DNA of 5,889 nucleotides from contig CAKZUM010000273.1 in assembly GCA_937921525.1 (NCBI GenBank), forward strand, positions 1-5,889, read 5' to 3'. The position numbers and the translations under genes were made by a program. Below the pieces are notes generated by a model. The model had not been told where the DNA came from. It saw nothing but the letters and a program-made list of their open reading frames with translations, and did no database searches. This DNA is from an uncultured Saprospiraceae bacterium (GTDB taxonomy: Bacteria; Bacteroidota; Bacteroidia; Chitinophagales; Saprospiraceae). Below, one piece after another: positions 5,752 through 5,889 of this stretch. Numbering within the stretch: position 1 is the first letter of the stretch; each line of letters starts with the position of its first letter.

Positions 5752-5889
5752 AGTAACGACAAAACAATAACTTGAACATCTAGGACGGAATCTTTTGCCC
5801 TCATTTTCTCTTAAAAAATACTTCCGTAGCTAGGCTATGCAAGGATTTTTTAAGAAAAACTGAGAACAAAATCTTCTCGTCCAGATGAC
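5752..5889. mobile_element. MITE-like palindromic element, copy 2 (cut by window end)
   Basis: Bases 5752-5887 repeat 5280-5415 in the same orientation with a single difference (G at 5393, A at 5865); the next base also differs (T at 5416, A at 5888). About 23 bases of the right end lie outside the window. It begins 12 bp after the scpA stop codon, in a different flank (AAAATT before AGTAACG, against TACTA before copy 1), which supports an independent insertion or a boundary of the repeated unit at this point. The near identity indicates recent spread or gene conversion. Confidence 0.8.

Noticed and set aside
1..5889. tRNA, rRNA, riboswitch or defence-system genes
   Set aside because: I looked for cloverleaf-like or known riboswitch patterns and for defence or phage protein motifs and saw none; the intact genes are housekeeping, wall, redox or unknown lipoprotein genes.

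Overview
The window reads as chromosomal DNA of a Bacteroidota bacterium, most likely of the Saprospiria type. The grounds are AT-rich intergenic DNA, start codons without Shine-Dalgarno sequences but with A-rich leaders, a TAnnTTTG-type promoter element at 3611-3618, and Bacteroidota-style protein sequences (a short membrane-anchored glucosaminidase, a LTSC lipoprotein, and the GEG-NNFW signature of a ScpA C-terminus). The lineage is inferred from memory of families; no search was run.

Left part (1-3346, all minus strand, transcribed right to left): a quinone oxidoreductase of the PIG3/zeta-crystallin type (3346-2366), a DinB-fold metal-binding protein (2251-1712) and L-aspartate oxidase NadB (1545 to beyond position 1). 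The gaps are 114 and 166 bp and carry repeats: a GAGAATG-type heptamer array just after the oxidoreductase stop, and a GC hairpin inside an inverted repeat plus an ACATAG triplet between dinB and nadB. NadB supplies iminoaspartate for NAD synthesis. The other two genes have no evident pathway link to it.

Middle part (3347-4599): a very AT-rich divergent intergenic region with two perfect palindromes and one Bacteroidota-type promoter candidate, then a plus-strand gene for a membrane-anchored peptidoglycan glucosaminidase (3648-4469). It converges on the lipoprotein gene, and a near-perfect 19-bp-stem palindrome separates the two.

Right part (4600-5889): a minus-strand lipoprotein gene (5262-4600) of unknown function, followed by the most unusual section. 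A 161-bp imperfect palindrome (5280-5440) starts 18 bp upstream of the lipoprotein start codon. The same sequence returns in the same orientation at 5752, with one difference in 136 bp, and runs out of the window. Between the two copies lies a start-less open frame (5461-5739) that encodes the C-terminal part of the chromosome-segregation protein ScpA. No N-terminal part exists in the window, because the lipoprotein gene occupies that place. The arrangement looks like a gene remnant bracketed by two recent copies of a non-autonomous MITE-like mobile element.
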